DNA of 64,000 nucleotides from Lethocerus indicus (taxonomy: Eukaryota > Arthropoda > Insecta > Hemiptera > Belostomatidae): positions 3,162,001 to 3,226,000 of the forward strand of contig JACDQD010000106.1 of the NCBI GenBank assembly GCA_019843655.1. Direction: 5' to 3'. A model generated the notes under the pieces. It did not search any database and was not told the DNA's origin. It saw only the letters and a list, made by a program, of their open reading frames with translations. Positions within the stretch are counted from its first letter, which is position 1; the number at the start of each line of letters is the position of its first letter. Shown here in pieces: positions 59,101-64,000 of the stretch. A program made the translations under genes and the position numbers.

Positions 59101-59945
59101 TTCTGACATGAAACAGTTATTAGTTTTGTAACCTATTTGAAAAATGGGTATTATGAGAATGTGTGGTATTTGTATGTGTAAAAATGACTTTAACTATTGG
59201 TATTTCTAATTAAATTTCAAAAGTTTTTAATTCAACTCATTGAGCCCAGAAAACTACCTGAAATAACCGATTATTATAAACAGTGCATCTTATCATTTGA
59301 ATATGCTAACGGGTCATGTAATTATTTATTTAATTCGAAATACCTATTGTCAAACAACGTGGCCGAGTGACCCACCAATATACTGATGGAAAATTACTGG
59401 AACCGGTCTGGTAAAGACCGAAAATTAGAATACAAGAATAAAATTATTTATTACAAATACTGTAGATAAAAGATCAATATATTCAAAAACCCTTTAATAG
59501 TTGTTTAAACCTACACAAAGTTTGGAGCCTACACAAAGTTGGAATATTTCGTCCGGCGCGCGCGTAATTCAAAATGCGGCTCACGTCCAGAAATTTCTCA
59601 TCGTCCAAGAGGATAACAACGTTAGGGGGCGGCGCCACGGGTTTTCTTATTATTGCCGCTTCTTCAAACTTTTTTTTTCCAAGTCAAAGAAAAGTAGATT
59701 CATTTCTCCACTCAATCCTTCCACCTGTCCGCTCTCCCTTTTACCTTTTTTTTGTTAGCGCCTATCTTACAAAATTAAACCAGAGAGCGAAAAAGAGAGA
59801 GAGCGGGGGGGGGGTAGAGAGAGAAAAAGATGGCGAACTGTGCTCTAATGTTAATGAGCATTTAATAAAATGTCTGGTCGGCGGTACTTTGAAAGGTTAA
59901 CTTACCTAACTGCACCCCCCGAGTAACCTCCATTACCTCCTCTTC
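56169..59945 (-). CDS. COMMD4: COMM domain-containing protein 4-like (N-terminal exon missing)
   Basis: Four exons on the minus strand (59945-59906, 57498-57275, 56709-56589, 56212-56169) join in frame to 142 residues ending MEELQS. COMMD proteins form the Commander complex with CCDC22/CCDC93 and act in endosomal recycling. The helical region SGELMTELEQLGLDRGHAAAL aligns with human COMMD4 [20 protein letters not shown]. The C-terminal COMM domain has NKLDGNTYRVEIEAWHTEI and ends MTLLLSEMKNVKSRMEEL. The first exon listed is a 40-nt microexon encoding EEEVMEVTRGVQL. It aligns without gaps to human YEKILKLTADAKF and fits phases 0 and 1 on its two sides. About 47 N-terminal residues are missing; no matching exon was found between 59946 and 64000, so it is probably beyond the window. 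Confidence 0.8.
57499..59905 (-). other. COMMD4-like intron
   Basis: 2.4-kb intron between the microexon and the next exon. It holds a small duplication of ATTAATTACC-ACACTAC (58152-58200), the left inverted repeat at 58732-58900, a hammerhead-family relic near 59389-59425, and a GA-rich low-complexity run at 59788-59830. Confidence 0.6.
58732..58900 (+). repeat. Left arm of a 165-bp inverted repeat
   Basis: Reads TCAAGCTTCCAAAGGCTCTT, TGCCCGACA-GAATACGGCG, TAACCCGCATAACTA and GGTCAAGTATTAGCGCCTCA in order. The same blocks occur inverted at 60969-61130, with about 10-15 percent mismatch. Confidence 0.9.
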
Positions 59946-60968
59946 CTGTAACACAGAGAATGATGAGAAGTAAACTCTGTTACGGAAACCAATTTTTTGC
60001 TTACAATTAGAGCGGGAATATTATGAATAATTTTCACAAAAGGTTTTGTAATATAGAAGAAAATTAAAAGAAGAGAAAATATATAATCCAGGAATTTTCT
60101 TATAACACAAAAGAATCTTTTCATAAAATAAAAAAAATGCCGGTTAAATAATATAATTCTGGCTTATTACACTTAAATATAAAACAAATTGTATTCATGA
60201 CCACGTATCCTATGTCCATGCGGGGTGTCATGAAATTGAAAAAAAAAGCGCGGCGTTAGTACATTATCCAGTCATTAGCCTGGACGTGGGAGGTAGGCGT
60301 CTTAGTTACTATGTGTGCTGGCTTTCAAATGATTACAGGTTAGGTTTAAGCGGTATATATAGCTGCGGGAGGCTGAACCTGAACGGGCGCTGTAATTAGG
60401 AGGCAGGGCTAAACTACAGGGCCCGATCGCGGCATCAGCACATTTTAACATTAAACGGACAATTTCACTCCTTCCTGGAGAAAAAAGTCACTTTACTGCA
60501 GCTAACCGATTTATAAGACCCGAATTTAAATTCACTGACGTCATTTAATTAAACGTAATAAAAACGCGAAAATACGAGCCCCGGTCAATGATTATGTTAC
60601 AAATGCTTGTTGATGTCCACGAATCGAATTCAATTGTATTTATTGATATTAATACTGAGCGCAGGTTCCCGCGAGCAGAGTGATCCATCACTAACTTCCC
60701 GTAGGATCGCGTAATAGAGTGGGAAGAACCTCGGTCGGCTGGATTTGACTGGGTTATATTTTGTTTTAGGCGGAAGTAGGAACACGAAATGACAGATAGA
60801 AAAAACAGCCGACGTTAAGTCAATGGTTGATACATAGAAATGCAATTAATCGATTTTTAACCCTGTTCTGAAGAGACGTCGATTTGATGAAATGTTTCGG
60901 AAATTATAGAAAATGATCGATTATTGGGCGTAATTAAAAAGATATAATAAATATAAAATAAGTACAGC

Positions 60969-61130
60969 AAGGTAGAAAAAGTCTAAGACTAAATATTAAA
61001 CAAATACATGAGGCGCTAATACTTGACCCATAAATCACGGTAGTTATGCGGGTTAGTATTAGGAACGCCGTATTCGTGTCGGGCAGCATTATTAACTAAG
61101 AGCCTTTGGAAGCTTGACTAAGAAGTTAAG
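60969..61130 (-). repeat. Right arm of a 165-bp inverted repeat
   Basis: Inverse copy of 58732-58900. It ends about 20 bp before the hammerhead-family terminus at 61150, so the two repeats may have inserted next to each other. Confidence 0.9.
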
Positions 61131-61210
61131 AATAACTGTTTTGTGGTCTGCAAGAGGTTGGAATACCATAAATTTCGTGATTCTGTATCCTCCCGCTGGT
61201 TTAGTTTTTT

Positions 61211-61247
61211 GCTAGACCGGTTTCAGCTGCTCGCCATTTTCAGTAGA
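61211..61247 (-). ncRNA. Hammerhead-like motif, decayed core
   Basis: Minus strand: TCTA, CTGAAAA, TGGCGAGCAGCT, GAAACCGGTC, TAGC. G8 of the core is A and stem I has lost one pair; helix III ACCGGT is intact. Predicted inactive. Confidence 0.5.
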
Positions 61248-61344
61248 AGTTTTAGTCACTCTGGCACTTTTCAGAGTTATTCAATAAAATGAAATAAGGA
61301 TGTTACGCAATTTAATTTCGACTAAAATTAATTGATTTTTGTGC

Positions 61345-62125
61345 AACTAGCGCCCCCCTGAGTGAGGTGCGGAAATGTATTTAACTAAAGTTCGTTGGGT
61401 CCATTTGCACCGATAAACTAGCACCCCCTAAGGGAGGTGCGGATATGTACTTAACTAAAATTTGTTGGGTGCAATTTCACCTATAAACTAGCACCCCCTG
61501 AGTATGGTGCGGAAATGTACTTAACTAAAGTTCGGTAGGTCCACATTTACCGTTAAACTAGCGCCCCTTTGAGTGTGGGGCGGAAATGTACTGAACTAAA
61601 GTTCGTTGGGTACACTTGCACCGATAAACTAGCGCCCCCTGAGGATGGTGCGGAAATGTACTTAACTAAAGTTCGTTGGGTACACTTGCACCGATAAATT
61701 AGCGCCCCCTTGAGTGTGGGGCGGAAATGTACTTAACTAAAGTTCGTTGGGTCCGCTTGCACCGATAAACTAGCGCCCCTTTGAGTGTGGGGCGGAAATG
61801 TACTGAACTAAAGTTCGTTGGGTCCACTTGCACCGATAAACTAGCGCCCTCTGAGGGTGGTGCGGAAATGTACTTAACTAAAGTTCGTTGGGTGCACTTG
61901 CACCGATAAATTAGCGCCCCCTGAGGGTGGTGCGGAAATGTACTAAACTAAAGTTTGTTGGGTCCACTAGCACCGATGAACTAGCACCCCCCTAAGTGTG
62001 GTGCGGAAATGTACTTAACTAAAGTTCGTTGAGTACACTTGCACCGATGAACTAGCACCCCCCTAAGTGTGGTGCGGAAATGTACTTAACTAAAGTTCGT
62101 TGAGTACACTTGCACCGATTAAGTA
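61345..62125 (+). repeat. 70-bp minisatellite array, about 11 units
   Basis: Units of 70-71 bp marked by CCGATAAACTAGC, GCGGAAATGTACTTAACTAA and AGTTCGTTGGGT. Each unit keeps a GC-rich inverted repeat directly after CTA: GCGCC or GCACC against GGTGC, or CGCCCC against GGGGCG. The same unit makes up the array at 23381-23812, where copies are more uniform. Confidence 0.92.
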
Positions 62126-62279
62126 GATTACTAAAAATAAACTTGTTTCAATACATTTTGGATCAACAGACAAACTTTTATGATCGTAAATACACAATAC
62201 CAGATAGGATTCCTGTCATATATTTGGCATGACAAAATATATGACAAAAAAAATCCAAAGTTCTAAAGTGACTAACACC

Positions 62280-62316
62280 GCTACTGAGGATGGCGAGCAG
62301 CCGAAACTGGTCTAGC
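62280..62316 (+). ncRNA. Hammerhead-ribozyme-like motif, well conserved
   Basis: GCTA, CTGAGGA, T, GGC-GAGCA-GCC, GAAA, CTGGTC, TAGC. Stem I, stem II and core are all intact; helix III strand is ACTGGT. With 62710-62746 it forms a same-strand pair 430 nt apart. Confidence 0.65.
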
Positions 62317-62709
62317 AAACGACCAAACCAGCGAGGGGAGACAGAAACAAACGAAATCTACTTGATTAACAAACTTATGAAAATAATAGACCCGAACATA
62401 CAAGGAAATAATTCAAAATGGTTGTCCTTAAGTCAAAGGAAACACAACGATTTGACTCCAATTCAGCTCAATTAAATGGCACTGTTTAAATAACCCAGGC
62501 CTGCTTTCAAATACTCACTGTTCCGCTGAGGTAAGCAAAAATATTAGAGTAATATAAGTACTCAATTTAGTTTATTAGTATTTTTTTATATAGTGTTTAG
62601 TCTAAGATACGTAAATTGTATTGTAACGGAAGGCACCCAACTGCCCCATCAACGTTGCGTCTCTGGTAAGCAAAAACGTTTATGATATATTTCAACTAAC
62701 CCATATTTA

Positions 62710-62746
62710 GGTACTGACGATGGCGTTGTGCCGAAACCAGTCTACC
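62710..62746 (+). ncRNA. Hammerhead-ribozyme-like motif with compensatory stem I
   Basis: GGTA, CTGACGA, T, GGC-GTTGT-GCC, GAAA, CCAGTC, TACC. Stem I is GGTA/TACC rather than GCTA/TAGC, a two-sided change that keeps pairing. Stem II is kept with a different loop. Helix III strand ACCAGT is the reverse complement of ACTGGT in the upstream copy. Confidence 0.65.
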
Positions 62747-64000
62747 GATGGACTAAAAACTAGAGTGGTGACGGAAAATCATCTTTGGCAATGTCTTTTA
62801 CAACCAAATTTGTTTTTATTTTACAGAATGTTTGTATCAACTTCTTTAGGTCGAGAATCGCTGCGGGTGAAGGAGGGGAATACATCGCTACATCTGTGTT
62901 TCTGGGAAAGGTCAGAATTACGAGGGTTTGTGTTGAAACTTTATCATTCCTCTGTAAGCAGATTCCAAAGGATAATAATCTCCGGTTTAATCTGCAAACA
63001 TTTGAGTTGGTACGCTGCCTAGTTTACACAACCGTCGTCCGTTTAGGAGTACCCCAATTGCCACTAAACCTAGTTTTTACGTTTAAAAAGCAAATAACAT
63101 TAAACGGAGAACATTTTTGATTTAGGACAATGAGTACAATTATAGTTCTGTCTGTGTAATTTGGAGCTAACGGTTTTAGCGAACCGAATTCTGTCTATGT
63201 GCGGGAACAATTTCGTGGAGATGTGGTGTCGACAATGATAGGGTTGGGTAGATCAAGAGTAGCTCTACGAAGGAAGCCCGGATCCCGGCAGACAAACAAC
63301 CTGTCAGTTATCCATTCATGTTGAATGCGGGTAGTATTCTGTAGAATTCTATTTCATTTTTTTAAATTTTATACAATATTATTTAAACACGAGGAACGCG
63401 TCCCTAAGAATGATCTAAAGGTCTAAAGGCAGCCCAGCGAGAAGACACAGGAAAAACATTTGAAGATTTATTCGCTATACAGGCCAGAAGACCTGCTGGC
63501 CTCCGAAATAAGACAATACACTAGATTCAACGAATGATGATACAATGATAAACCCATATAATAGATAAAACTATTAGGTATAGAGTATATATTCTAATTA
63601 ACACATTCTTTATCTAAGGTATTTGTTTGAATGTCAGCGAGGATTGGGAATATAATCACACTAGTGAATTTACCGTCCTCACTGGGCGGTATATTAAGCT
63701 AGACGAATTTCGGCTTTAACAAATTGTTTGTTTAACCAGTGATTAGTTGGGGCGCCTACGCCTATTATTTCGCGGCGAAGCATCCTGTCTGCACTGCCAC
63801 TGGATCCTGCATCGGCGGACATATGCACGAGCGACTAAATGCGTCAGTATTGGAATGCTACAGACGGCGGCGGGAGGCCAAAACCTATCTTGTTTAATAC
63901 ATTAAGAGCGATGCCTCACTAATTTACTTGCGGAATGCTATTGTGATCAATTATTTTGATTTGCAGCCCGTGTTTCGTTCTTCTATTCTGGAATTCAGGC

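Larger units (their letters stand above)
61150..62360. mobile_element. Complete hammerhead-ended element with 70-bp tandem array
   Basis: Left terminus with ATTTCGTGATTCTGTATCC and an inverted hammerhead-like motif (61211-61247); an array of about eleven 70-bp units (61345-62125); a short spacer; and the right terminus with hammerhead-like motif (62280-62316), ending GACAGAAACAAACGAAATCT. The two ends are inverted repeats of each other and of the 12.8-13.3 kb element. No coding capacity, so non-autonomous. The extreme left sequence TTTTGTGGTCTGC is shared in inverse with the right flank at ~13345, so the family may extend further than drawn. Confidence 0.8.
59946..64000. other. Repeat-rich region upstream of the COMMD4 microexon
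   Basis: Probably the first COMMD4 intron. 59946-60968 shows no feature; the right inverted repeat (60969-61130), the hammerhead/70-bp-array element (61150-62360) and a further hammerhead-like motif (62710-62746) follow. From 62750 to 64000 there are only unassigned open frames without recognisable motifs. No coding exon was identified. Confidence 0.5.

Noticed and set aside
62720..63120. Two overlapping open frames starting in or just after a hammerhead-like motif
   Set aside because: I looked for reverse transcriptase, endonuclease and transposase motifs and for COMMD4 N-terminal sequence and found none.

Overview
The window is AT-rich nuclear DNA from an animal, most likely an insect. It has compact genes with short GT-AG exons, long AT-rich introns, many microsatellites and decayed mobile elements. 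The order cannot be fixed from the sequence; a beetle-like genome is only a guess. I assembled gene models by hand from splice sites, reading frame and remembered family sequences.

Layout, left to right. (1) 94-6655 (+): 3' part of a secreted-looking protein with His-rich and very long Thr/Pro mucin-like segments followed by a serpin domain. (2) 9257-11785 (+): a 122-residue protein with two membrane segments and two PPxY motifs. (3) 14440-20441 (+): PSMD4/Rpn10, the proteasomal ubiquitin receptor, complete in nine exons. (4) 22197-22889 (-): NSMCE1/Nse1, the RING subunit of the SMC5/6 complex, in one exon. (5) 24212-44094 (-): cytosolic aconitase / iron regulatory protein 1, complete in 17 coding exons and 889 residues, with an intron of about 8.2 kb filled with repeat-like DNA. 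(6) 46813-52601 (+): SLC25A42-type mitochondrial CoA carrier, complete in seven exons and divergent from the aconitase gene. (7) 56169-59945 (-): a COMMD4-like gene lacking its first exon(s), with a 40-nt microexon. 59946-64000 holds mostly repeats. The genes are unrelated housekeeping genes and form no pathway cluster.

The most interesting non-genic signal is a repeat family whose copies carry a 37-nt motif with the layout of a small hammerhead ribozyme: a 4-bp stem I, a CTGANGA core, a GGC/GCC stem II, GAAA, a palindromic ACCGGT-like helix III, and a cleavage-site C. One copy has a compensatory change in stem I (GCTA/TAGC to GGTA/TACC). Two neighbouring copies have helix III strands complementary to each other. 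In three places the motif borders an element. One is a fold-back element (12.77-13.33 kb). The other two contain 70-bp tandem arrays (23.24-23.81 and 61.15-62.36 kb) in which every unit preserves a GC-rich hairpin despite changes in both arms. Inverted copies of another repeat flank the COMMD4 microexon.
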